Below are positions 8,506 through 16,708 of a DNA stretch of 64,000 nucleotides, in pieces. The translations under genes were made by a program, and so were the position numbers. Source of the DNA: Chitinophaga filiformis (GTDB taxonomy: Bacteria; Bacteroidota; Bacteroidia; Chitinophagales; Chitinophagaceae); the NCBI RefSeq assembly GCF_021646545.1, contig NZ_JAKIRP010000002.1, positions 372,001-436,000 of the forward strand. The letters are read 5' to 3'. The notes beneath the pieces were generated by a model. The model was given only the letters and a program-made list of their open reading frames with translations. It made no database searches and was not told the origin of the DNA. Every line of letters starts with the position of its first letter. Position 1 is the first letter of the stretch.

Positions 8506-9987
8506 TTAATCCTGTGCTCCGGCCAGCCATCCGAGAGATGTTGCCGTAACAGGCGTGAACTCAGAAAGGGGCGCTTCGCAGAGTGAGCAGCAATATTGCT
8601 CCGGCAGCTCATGAAAGGCCGTGCCGGGTGCCACGTTCTGGCCGGGGTCGCCAATGGTTTCATCATATACTGTCAGGCAGCGGGTACATTGATGCACCTC
8701 TTTTTCAGGTTGGGTGGTACTGATAACTGTCTGCTGACCAGCTACATAATTCAGCAGGGGATCAGTAAGCGCACTGTTCTCGTAAAATTCCCTGCATAGG
8801 GAGGTGATATAAGGCCCGAGGTGTTCTTTGGCTACTGCCGTCCGGTAGGGTAGCAACGTGCCTGAATTCGGGTTAAAATCCTGCGTATAAAGAATATCAA
8901 AGCGCTGGTCACCTTTCAGGCGGCTCTTGGTTTTGCTTTCCCGTTTACTGATCACAACGGAACCAAAGCAGTTGTTCCCCGGATTGATGCGGATGCTGAA
9001 ACACAATCCGTAGGTTCTGACATCGGCATTATCAAAATGGCGGATGATATGCCTTTTGATGATAAGAGCATCTTCACTGTTATCTTCCACATGCCAGTTC
9101 AGCTCATTCGCCGCGTGCCTTACATTGATCCCGTATTTACCGAGGATATAGTCCCATAACCTTCTGTGCTCGGGCGCTATATTCCTGACGATGAGCGACT
9201 TCCATGAGGTAGCATACAATTGCCCGGTCCGGGTTTCCAGGCATATATTACAGAGGTTCTGCAGGAAGGCCACAGGAAATTCCTCATCCCGGCGGTAGAT
9301 GCCCAGCCAGTAATGATTCTCATGCCGGTTGAAGCCTTCATAGTAAGGCAGGTGGAAAGGAGGGAGCTCCAGCTCGGCCGTTACGGGACGGCAGGTGTAT
9401 TCAAGCTTGTTCTTAACAAGCGCATATAACTCGTCATTACTGATAGAAGGGCGCTCATACACAATAGACTCGATACATTGACTCAATTGGGCGATACTGT
9501 TTGTATAGACCAGGTCAGGCCATGCAAAAAGGCGGCTGCTTTTAGGGAAGCGGATGAACAGGTGCCAGTAATGCGCAGCTCCTGCGGCAATCCAGTTAAT
9601 ATGTCCTGAGAAGAAAGGTGTGAACGTCTGTTTGCTGTCGCAGATATTCACCTTCAGCGCAGGCGTATAATCGAATAACGCAAATACATCCTTATAGATA
9701 CCTTCACTTAACCAGCTGTCACTAATGAAAATGCCAGCTGCCGGATAGGAGCTGGTGATATTGGGTGCAGTGCCGTAAGTATGGTACACGATCTGCTGGC
9801 TGGCGCAATCTGCTTCAAATTGTTCCCAGTATTTGCCGGGTACCTCTATCAGCAGCTGTTGCCGCAAACCGAATTTTACCTGCGTTACCCTGGCTGCTGC
9901 GGCTATATCCAGAATAGTCAGCAGTTGTCCGGGAGAAACGATCCCTCCTGTAAAATTAATGCTGACTGTCTGCGAATGTCTGATCAT
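8506..9987 (-). CDS. Nitrite-reductase-like protein without cluster cysteines, fused to C-terminal rubredoxin
   Basis: This 493-residue protein ends in a rubredoxin domain with two CxxC knuckles (CTRC about 430, CSLC about 466) that would bind one iron for one-electron transfer. The long N-terminal part starts with 'GGIVSPGQLLTILDIAAAARVT', which matches the ferredoxin-like half-domain of NirB in this same operon ('GGEITPAKLLVIAQVALKYNLY'). In NirB the siroheme/[4Fe-4S] site is C-x5-C plus C-x3-C; at the matching places here both cysteines of the first pair are gone (NITSSYPAAGIFISD) and the second pair is not present. It is therefore probably an electron-transfer or assembly partner and not a nitrite reductase. 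It is the last gene of the nitrate operon, 2 bp after the nitrate reductase. Confidence 0.75.
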   Translation of the reverse strand: MIRHSQTVSINFTGGIVSPGQLLTILDIAAAARVTQVKFGLRQQLLIEVPGKYWEQFEADCASQQIVYHTYGTAPNITSSYPAAGIFISDSWLSEGIYKDVFALFDYTPALKVNICDSKQTFTPFFSGHINWIAAGAAHYWHLFIRFPKSSRLFAWPDLVYTNSIAQLSQCIESIVYERPSISNDELYALVKNKLEYTCRPVTAELELPPFHLPYYEGFNRHENHYWLGIYRRDEEFPVAFLQNLCNICLETRTGQLYATSWKSLIVRNIAPEHRRLWDYILGKYGINVRHAANELNWHVEDNSEDALIIKRHIIRHFDNADVRTYGLCFSIRINPGNNCFGSVVISKRESKTKSRLKGDQRFDILYTQDFNPNSGTLLPYRTAVAKEHLGPYITSLCREFYENSALTDPLLNYVAGQQTVISTTQPEKEVHQCTRCLTVYDETIGDPGQNVAPGTAFHELPEQYCCSLCEAPLSEFTPVTATSLGWLAGAQD

Positions 9988-9989
9988 GA

Positions 9990-12900
9990 TTAAACTGCTT
10001 GCATGATAAATACTGCCTCTTCTTTCTTACCGGAAGGCAGTTCCTTCTCCAATATGGCTTTTATCTCCGGACGGCAACTGCCGCATCCCATTCCTGCACC
10101 TGAAGCCTGGCATACACTCTCCAGCGTGTTGCAACCTTCTTTTATTTTCTCACAGATATTGCCTTCTCCCACACCTCCACAGCTACATACAAGTTTACCG
10201 ATCACCGGGGTCGCTTTCTTGCCTGAGCGCAATAGTTCCAGTCTTTTTTCGGACAACTCTATTTTATTGGAGATCAGGTCTCTGAACTCCAGGAATTCCG
10301 ATTTGTCACCGATCAGGATAGCGCCTATCAGCCGGTCGTTATGTATAACACATTTCTTGTAGTACCGCTTTGACTTATCAATGAACACCACTTCTTCGTA
10401 TGCAGGATCATCTGGTGTTTCTATCATACCGAGTGAGCACAGATCAGTACCATGCATCTTCAGGATATTCATGAACAATGATCCTTCATAATAACCTGTC
10501 AGATCGCCTGACAGATAGCGGGCTACTACAGCTGCCTGTTGCTCTGCTGCCGCCGTAATACCATACAGCGTTCCGTTGAACTCAGCAATCTCTCCGATAG
10601 CAAAGATGTCCGGGTCACTGGTCTGCAGGTATTCATTTACTACCACGCCTCTCTTGCAAAGCAGATGAGTGGCACGTGCCAGTTCAATATTAGGCACGGT
10701 CCCTATCGACATCACGACAGCCTGACAAGGCACGTGCCTGCCGCTTTTCAGCCGTATGCCATCAAGTTTATTGAGGCCGGTAAAACGCTCTATCTCATCG
10801 TTGTACAGGATCTCTATTCCACGGTCTGTCAGCTCTTCAAATAACAGCTGGCTGCCGAGGGCATCCAGCTGTCGGTCCATCAGTTTAGACGTGCGTTGTA
10901 CAACGGCCACGTCTATATCCATTTCTCTTAGTGAAGCAGCTAATTCAATACCCAGCAGTCCGCCACCAACTATCATCACTTTTCCTGCTGCAGGGTCAAT
11001 ATGCCTGACGAATGCATCTGCATCACGCCGGTTACGCATGGTAAAGATGCCCTCGAGCGGAGGAGTATCTCTGAGGGTGGCCGCACGGCTACCCATGGCC
11101 ATGATCAATATATCATACGCATGTATGTTGCCATTGCTGTCTGTTACCGTTTTCTGCTCACGATCTATTTCATGAACACTAACACCTCTGTGCAGGGTAA
11201 TATCCAGCATGTTTTCTTCTTCGTCTGTCATCTTTACCAGCTGGGCCCATTGCTGGGTGCCACTGATGTAATCGGGTAACATCACCCGGTTATAGAAAGG
11301 CTGGTCCTCTTTACTGAATACCGTGATGGTATCGGTAGTGTTTATTGCGCGATAAGCCTTTACAAATCCACAGGCGCCTGCACCAGCACCGATGATAACG
11401 ATCTTCTGTGCCTCCTTCTGATAAAGTTTTACCTGCACGGCAGTATACTTCAGATCCGGTTGTTTCGAGATCTTATCTACCAGCCGGTTGGTAAGATTGT
11501 TAGCCCTGTTCAGATCGTTGTCAAGTATCTTGCCCCAGTGCATGGGCAGGAAAACCACTCCTTTTTTAATGGATTTGCTTAACTGTGCTTTTACGCGCAC
11601 AACGCCATTCTCACTGAATATCTCCACGATATCTCCTTCTCTGATATCTCTGTCCATCGCATCTTCCGGATGGATCTCCAGCAGCGGCGCCGGAATATGT
11701 TGTTTCAGTTTGCTGACCTTACCCGTCTTGCTCATGGTATGCCACTGATCGCGGATACGGCCTGTAGTAAGGATGAGCGGCCATTGCGGATCAGGTGGTG
11801 CTGAACGGTTATCATCAGGAACAGCATGAATGATCGCTTTGGTGGACGCGGTATAAAATTTATGATCAGTAAACAGTCTTGGTGTACCCTGATCTGCACC
11901 TCCGGCGGGATAAGGCCATTGCAAAGATCTTTTTTCTTTCAGCAGCTCATAGCTAACGCCACTTACGTCAATATTGGTCCCGGTGGTCAGGCGGCAATGT
12001 TCCGCATATATTGCAGCCGGATTTTCATAGTCAAACCCCTGATATCCCATTTTCCGGGCAAAGCGGCAGATGATCTCTGCATCCGGCAATGCTTCGCCAG
12101 GGGCGTCATTTATCTTTTGCAGATAAGTGATACGCCTTTCTGCATTGGTCATAGTGCCTTCCTTTTCTGTCCATGCGGCAGCAGGAAGCACCACGTCTGC
12201 ATAACGTAATGTTTCCGGTTTGGAAGATATTTCCTGTACAACAACAAACTTTGCCTTCTGTAAAGCCGCTTCCGCCATACGTGCGTCGGGGAGGCTTACC
12301 AGCGGGTTGGTACACATGATCCAGATCGCTTTCAGCCGGCCATCATTCAATGCTTCAAACATTTCCGTAGCGGTCAGACCGGGCTTGTCAGAGATAGTAG
12401 TACCTCCCCAGAACTCCTGTACTTCTTTCCGGTGTGCAGGATTATCCAGCACACGGTGTGCCGGCAGCATATTGGAAAGACCACCTACTTCCCGTCCGCC
12501 CATAGCATTAGGCTGACCGGTCAGCGAGAATGGTCCGCAGCCGGGTTTTCCGATCTTACCGGTGATGAGGTTGAGATTAATAAGGCTCAGGTTTTTGTTA
12601 ACGCCCACAGCACTCTGGTTCAATCCCATTGTCCACATGGTCATAAAACCTTTGGCCTGGCCGATCGTGGCGGCCGCCTCATAGATCAGGTCTTCCGAAA
12701 TACCGCATACTGCTGCCGCGCTGCTAATGCTGCGCTGCATGACAGTATCCCGGTATTTCGCAAAACCTTCTGTGTGTTGCTGAATAAAATTGTGATCGGT
12801 ATGACCGGCTTCTATCAGCAGCCTGCCAATAGCGTGATGCAGTACGATATCTGTACCGGGCATCAGTTGCAGATGAATATCTGCTATTGCGCAGGTCTGC

Positions 12901-13547
12901 GTCACACGCGGATCGCTCACAATGATCTTCAGCGCTGGGTTTTTCGCCTTTGCAGCCTCTATCCTGCGCCACAGTATCGGATGACACCAGGCGGGATTGG
13001 CGCCGGCTACGAATATGCAATCTGTCTGTTCTATATCATCGTAATTTCCAGGCACACTGTCTTCACCCAGTGACAGTTTATAGGCAGCCACTGCGCTGCT
13101 CATACACAGACGTGAGTTTGTGTCTATGTTGTTACTGCCAATGAATCCTTTGATCAGTTTATTCACCACATAATATTCTTCCGTCAGGCATTGGCCGGAA
13201 GCATAGAAAGCGACAGATTCAGGACCATACTGTGCTATCATCTGGCTGAACACTGCAGCGGTACGCTCCAGCGCCTGATCCCAGGAAACGCGCTGCCGTG
13301 GCATATGCCGGTGGTAGCGCATTTCCGGGTAATAAAGCCTGTCTGATGTGTCCATCACGGTGTAATGGAGGTTCATGCCTTTCGAGCAAAGCATGCCCCT
13401 GTTCACCGGATGGTCTTTGTCTCCCTCCACGCTAAGTTTGCCCTGCCTGTCCCTGTGTACAATAATACCGCAACCTACACCGCAATAACAGCAGGTGCTA
13501 CGGTAACTGCCCGCAGGGAGTTTATTATGTTGATGATTGCCTGTCAT
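9990..13547 (-). CDS. Assimilatory nitrate reductase fused to FAD/NAD(P)H-type and BFD [2Fe-2S] modules
   Basis: This 1185-residue enzyme reduces nitrate to nitrite in the cytoplasm. Residues about 12-60 bind a [4Fe-4S] cluster ('CCYCGVGCGII' and 'GMLCSKG'); about 60-560 form the molybdopterin oxidoreductase domain; about 595-710 the molybdopterin dinucleotide binding domain ('LTTGRIRDQWHTMSKTGKV'). A second half begins with the dinucleotide fold 'IVIIGAGAGACGFVKAY' (about 725), a NirB/NasB-like FAD oxidoreductase, and ends with a BFD-like domain ('LVCSCGGVGEGNICEKI', 'GAGMGCGSCRPEIK'). The fusion suggests that NAD(P)H feeds the Mo site within one chain. The start chosen is ATG at 13547, one base after the transporter stop, in preference to a TTG at 13559. 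Confidence 0.9.
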   Translation of the reverse strand: MTGNHQHNKLPAGSYRSTCCYCGVGCGIIVHRDRQGKLSVEGDKDHPVNRGMLCSKGMNLHYTVMDTSDRLYYPEMRYHRHMPRQRVSWDQALERTAAVFSQMIAQYGPESVAFYASGQCLTEEYYVVNKLIKGFIGSNNIDTNSRLCMSSAVAAYKLSLGEDSVPGNYDDIEQTDCIFVAGANPAWCHPILWRRIEAAKAKNPALKIIVSDPRVTQTCAIADIHLQLMPGTDIVLHHAIGRLLIEAGHTDHNFIQQHTEGFAKYRDTVMQRSISSAAAVCGISEDLIYEAAATIGQAKGFMTMWTMGLNQSAVGVNKNLSLINLNLITGKIGKPGCGPFSLTGQPNAMGGREVGGLSNMLPAHRVLDNPAHRKEVQEFWGGTTISDKPGLTATEMFEALNDGRLKAIWIMCTNPLVSLPDARMAEAALQKAKFVVVQEISSKPETLRYADVVLPAAAWTEKEGTMTNAERRITYLQKINDAPGEALPDAEIICRFARKMGYQGFDYENPAAIYAEHCRLTTGTNIDVSGVSYELLKEKRSLQWPYPAGGADQGTPRLFTDHKFYTASTKAIIHAVPDDNRSAPPDPQWPLILTTGRIRDQWHTMSKTGKVSKLKQHIPAPLLEIHPEDAMDRDIREGDIVEIFSENGVVRVKAQLSKSIKKGVVFLPMHWGKILDNDLNRANNLTNRLVDKISKQPDLKYTAVQVKLYQKEAQKIVIIGAGAGACGFVKAYRAINTTDTITVFSKEDQPFYNRVMLPDYISGTQQWAQLVKMTDEEENMLDITLHRGVSVHEIDREQKTVTDSNGNIHAYDILIMAMGSRAATLRDTPPLEGIFTMRNRRDADAFVRHIDPAAGKVMIVGGGLLGIELAASLREMDIDVAVVQRTSKLMDRQLDALGSQLLFEELTDRGIEILYNDEIERFTGLNKLDGIRLKSGRHVPCQAVVMSIGTVPNIELARATHLLCKRGVVVNEYLQTSDPDIFAIGEIAEFNGTLYGITAAAEQQAAVVARYLSGDLTGYYEGSLFMNILKMHGTDLCSLGMIETPDDPAYEEVVFIDKSKRYYKKCVIHNDRLIGAILIGDKSEFLEFRDLISNKIELSEKRLELLRSGKKATPVIGKLVCSCGGVGEGNICEKIKEGCNTLESVCQASGAGMGCGSCRPEIKAILEKELPSGKKEEAVFIMQAV

Positions 13548-13548
13548 G

Positions 13549-14853
13549 TTATTCAGCAAATGCTACATTTCCGGCGGTAGATGCGGCCGTTTCTGCAGCA
13601 GGTTTCTTAATGAACTTTGTGATCATTACTATAAATGATACAGCTATCACGATATAACCGATATAAGTAAATGCTTCTACATAAGTGATGCTTTCGGACT
13701 TGAAAAGGAAGCCAAACAACATACCACCGAGGTTACCACCAGCACCTACGATACCACTTACCAGCCCTACATTTTTTTCATTGATAAAAGGCACAATACC
13801 ATAGGTGGCGCCATTGGCCATTTTCAGGAACAGTGCGAAACTGAGCATGGATATGATGGCCAGCGCCAGGGAGCCTGCCTGTGCAAACAGCAGCAGCCCG
13901 ATACCTTCCAGCAGCAATACAATTGCCAGCAGGATACCTTTTCCTTTCATACCTGTCTTAGCGCCTACTTTATCTGATACGATACCTCCCAGGGCTCTTG
14001 CAAAAATGTTCATGGCACCAAAGATACCCGCCCAGAAACCAGCGCTGCTCTGTGACAGATGGAAGGTATCCACGAAGTGTAAAGAGGCAACGTTGTCAAA
14101 TGTGATCTCCATACCGAAGCACATACCGTAAGCCAATGTCAGGGCCCAAATGCGCCAGTCGCCCAGTATGGTCCAGTCGGTCTTGGCTTTAACGTTATTG
14201 CTACGGTCAATCTCATCGAAATTACCTGCAGGCGTGTCCTTGGTAAAACGATGGTACATCCATGCTACTATCAGCATCATAACACCCGGTACGATCATCG
14301 CAAAACGCCATGCTTCCTGTTTGGTATATCCGAATCCGACAATGGCAGCAAAGATGAGCGGCATCACCATATTGGTCACACCTCCGCCGAGGTTACCCCA
14401 TCCGCCGGTAACGGCATTGGCAGTACCTTTTATATTCGCTGCAAACATCATGGATGTATGGAACTGTGTTATTACAAAAGAAGCGCCTATCACGCCGATG
14501 GCAAGGCGAAACAACAGGAACGTTGTATAATCATGCGCCAGTCCTACCAGAAACACCGGCAGGGAACCTGCTATCAACAGCCGTATAGCAGTCTTACGTG
14601 GCCCCCAGGTATCGCACAATTTGCCGATGATCAGTCGTGCGATAATAGTGCTGGATACAGAAGCAATGATGATGTTACCTACCTGCGATTTTGTTAGTCC
14701 AAGGTCTTCCCTGATGGTAGGCATTAGCGGCGCCAGACCGAACCAGCCGAAGAAACAGACGAAGAACATCAGCCAGGTGGTGTGAAATGTACGCATCTGC
14801 ACCGAGCTCAGTGAAAAGAGAGGAAGTTTATTTAGCGGTTGTTGAGTATTCAT
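13549..14853 (-). CDS. NarK/NasA-type nitrate/nitrite MFS transporter
   Basis: This 434-residue inner-membrane carrier has twelve predicted membrane segments. 'RTFHTTWLMFFVCFFGWFGLAPLMP' with the following 'LGLTKSQVG' opens the NNP (nitrate/nitrite porter) family, and the nitrate signature region reads 'GGWGNLGGGVTNMVMPL' in TM5; a second Gly-rich signature, 'GIVGAGGNLGGMLFGF', lies in TM11. Arginines in TM2 and TM8 that bind nitrate in NarK correspond to positions near 'IIARLIIGKLCD' and 'FARALGGIVSD'. It would import nitrate for the adjacent reductase. ATG at 14853 is preferred to a TTG at 14880. It follows the porin gene by 33 bp. Confidence 0.93.
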   Translation of the reverse strand: MNTQQPLNKLPLFSLSSVQMRTFHTTWLMFFVCFFGWFGLAPLMPTIREDLGLTKSQVGNIIIASVSSTIIARLIIGKLCDTWGPRKTAIRLLIAGSLPVFLVGLAHDYTTFLLFRLAIGVIGASFVITQFHTSMMFAANIKGTANAVTGGWGNLGGGVTNMVMPLIFAAIVGFGYTKQEAWRFAMIVPGVMMLIVAWMYHRFTKDTPAGNFDEIDRSNNVKAKTDWTILGDWRIWALTLAYGMCFGMEITFDNVASLHFVDTFHLSQSSAGFWAGIFGAMNIFARALGGIVSDKVGAKTGMKGKGILLAIVLLLEGIGLLLFAQAGSLALAIISMLSFALFLKMANGATYGIVPFINEKNVGLVSGIVGAGGNLGGMLFGFLFKSESITYVEAFTYIGYIVIAVSFIVMITKFIKKPAAETAASTAGNVAFAE

Positions 14854-14886
14854 GTTGAAAAAAATATCCTGATTAAACAATGTTGT

Positions 14887-16242
14887 TTACTTATTGAAGA
14901 TCATCTCCGGTCTGATGTTAACTGATACATACGCCCAGTTGCTGTTACTTTGTGCATTGGAGACGTTCTTCACTGCGGGAGAAGTCAGCGAAGCTGTATT
15001 CCAGAAGTGACTATATCCTGCTTCAAAAGATATCACCTTCGTGAGGGAATACGTGGCTACCAGATCAGCTTCCGTGCCGAACCTCCGGCTAAGTGAAGCG
15101 CCATTTGCCACCACATCACTTGCACTGTAGAATTCATGCACATCTCCGGTCAGCAAGAACTTTGGTCCCGCCTTATATTTTGTTTTCAGGTAGTAATCCT
15201 GCAGGCCCCGGTTACCGAATCCGCTGGCTACATAAAAGTAGTCCATATATCCCCAGAATTTATGCGGTGTACCATACAGCGGATCGAATGCATGGCTCTT
15301 GCCTGCTGCGTTGACGCCACCGGTGGTATAATCCGCACCCAGACCGGCGCTGAAAGATTTGCACAGCTGGTATTGAAAAGCTGCAGATAATAATCCGGCG
15401 CTGAGCTGCTGAGCATTGGCGTTCTTTCCGAACTGGTAATATCCTGCGGCAGTAAGCGTCAGCTTGTTGAACGTATTAATAAAGTATAACCCGGTTGTCA
15501 TGCGTGTGTGTACGCCTTTATCCCAGATCTTAACGCCTGTGCTGTCTGCATGGAATTTGGAGAACTGATCAGCGAGGAATAAAAACGAGATATTTCCTGC
15601 AGATAGTTTTCTTGCGCCATACAGGTACTCCAGGCTTTTATACATGGTGCCACCATTTGTTGTAGCGGTATAATTTCCCGGGGGAGTGGGATTGTAAACT
15701 GTGCCGGCTGCATTTTCCTTATTCTGGTTGAAAGCAGCGCCCAGGTGTAAAGTATATGGTCCTGTTTCATACTTCAGCACCGCTGCATCGTGCCGGCGGC
15801 CTTGTTGCGCCCAGTCGAGGTTTCCCAGCAGGCGGCTGTCGTCATACATAATTTCTTGCCTGCCGATCTTGAGGCTCAGGTTCCTGTTTTTTACTGCTGT
15901 GTCCAGCAGCATAATTTCAGCCCAGGCTTCGTGTACCAGCAGTCCATTGTTCTCCTGTGTAGTGACCTTGTTAATGGTGGATGCGTCCTGTCCCCATATA
16001 CGGACGTCCTGTACTGTCAATCCCAGCTTAAAACGGTAGCCACTGAAGCCTGCATACAGGCGGCTGCGCTGGGAGGTGAAAAAGGCGGGGGAGGAGCCTT
16101 GCGGCAGCGGTGTCCCCTGGCCGTCCTTTAGTTCGGTGCGCGTTCGGAGTTGAGCGCCCAGCGTCAATTGTGCATGCGCTGACGGACGGAAAAAAAACAT
16201 ACAGAGCAGGTAGAAGAAACCCGCTGAGAATAAATGTTTCAT
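14887..16242 (-). CDS. Outer-membrane porin of the alginate-export (AlgE-like) family
   Basis: This 451-residue protein has a signal peptide (residues 1-24, ending 'FFRPSAHAQ') and then alternating short hydrophobic strands typical of an outer-membrane beta-barrel. 'GAQLRTRTELKDGQGTPLP', 'FFTSQRSRLYAGF' and 'DVRIWGQDAS' near the N-terminus, and 'GRQEIMYDDSRLLGNLDWAQQGR', match the alginate export family (Alginate_exp). The name is historical; its place between nirD and the nitrate carrier suggests a channel for nitrate or nitrite across the outer membrane. That role is inferred from position only. Spacing is 53 bp from nirD and 33 bp to the carrier, consistent with one transcript. Confidence 0.8.
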   Translation of the reverse strand: MKHLFSAGFFYLLCMFFFRPSAHAQLTLGAQLRTRTELKDGQGTPLPQGSSPAFFTSQRSRLYAGFSGYRFKLGLTVQDVRIWGQDASTINKVTTQENNGLLVHEAWAEIMLLDTAVKNRNLSLKIGRQEIMYDDSRLLGNLDWAQQGRRHDAAVLKYETGPYTLHLGAAFNQNKENAAGTVYNPTPPGNYTATTNGGTMYKSLEYLYGARKLSAGNISFLFLADQFSKFHADSTGVKIWDKGVHTRMTTGLYFINTFNKLTLTAAGYYQFGKNANAQQLSAGLLSAAFQYQLCKSFSAGLGADYTTGGVNAAGKSHAFDPLYGTPHKFWGYMDYFYVASGFGNRGLQDYYLKTKYKAGPKFLLTGDVHEFYSASDVVANGASLSRRFGTEADLVATYSLTKVISFEAGYSHFWNTASLTSPAVKNVSNAQSNSNWAYVSVNIRPEMIFNK

Positions 16243-16295
16243 GCAGTTTGGTTGATAATGTGAGCAATAAGAGATATTCCCGCTCTCTGCTGATA

Positions 16296-16664
16296 TTATG
16301 CTTCCTGCATGATCCCTATGTACACCTTATCGTTTTCAACCCTGACAGGGTAGGTGGTGAGGGAGCATTCTGTCTCGTCAGACAGGCAACGGCCGTCTTC
16401 GAGAGAGAATGTTTTCTTATGGAACGGACAAGCCACTTTTGGCTCTCCGTCGTGTGTGCCGGTCATGCCGCGGCTGAGTGCCATCTGCTGGCGATGAGGG
16501 CACATGTTTTGTGTTGCATACCATGCATCGCGTCTGGCAAAGCGGAACAATGCAATTTGTACATCATCATACTTTACGCATACTCCTCCGTTTGGCGGAA
16601 CGTCTATCACGTTACAGGCAAAGAACCATTCTACGGTTGTGTTTGTGCTAATGGCGGTGGACAT
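16296..16664 (-). CDS. nirD: Nitrite reductase [NAD(P)H] small subunit, Rieske-type
   Basis: This 122-residue protein is the small partner of NirB in cytoplasmic reduction of nitrite to ammonium. It has the Rieske fold with both ligand motifs, C-P-H in 'NMCPHRQQMAL' (about 64) and C-P-F-H in 'VACPFHKKTFSLEDGRCL' (about 88), so it could bind a [2Fe-2S] cluster, unlike the enterobacterial NirD, which has lost ligands. The end 'YPVRVENDKVYIG' is a typical NirD close. It lies 44 bp downstream of nirB. Confidence 0.92.
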   Translation of the reverse strand: MSTAISTNTTVEWFFACNVIDVPPNGGVCVKYDDVQIALFRFARRDAWYATQNMCPHRQQMALSRGMTGTHDGEPKVACPFHKKTFSLEDGRCLSDETECSLTTYPVRVENDKVYIGIMQEA

Positions 16665-16708
16665 AAGTTATCTGTTTATTGATGAATGTCTTTTAATGAA
16701 CTGAGCGA

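Noticed and set aside
12432..13073. A 213-codon open frame on the plus strand inside the nitrate reductase gene.
   Set aside because: It is antisense to a well-supported enzyme; its composition and lack of any motif mark it as a mirror of codon bias. The same holds for the long antisense frames at 28072-28713, 25251-25976, 36714-37451, 59797-60549 and 54663-55319.
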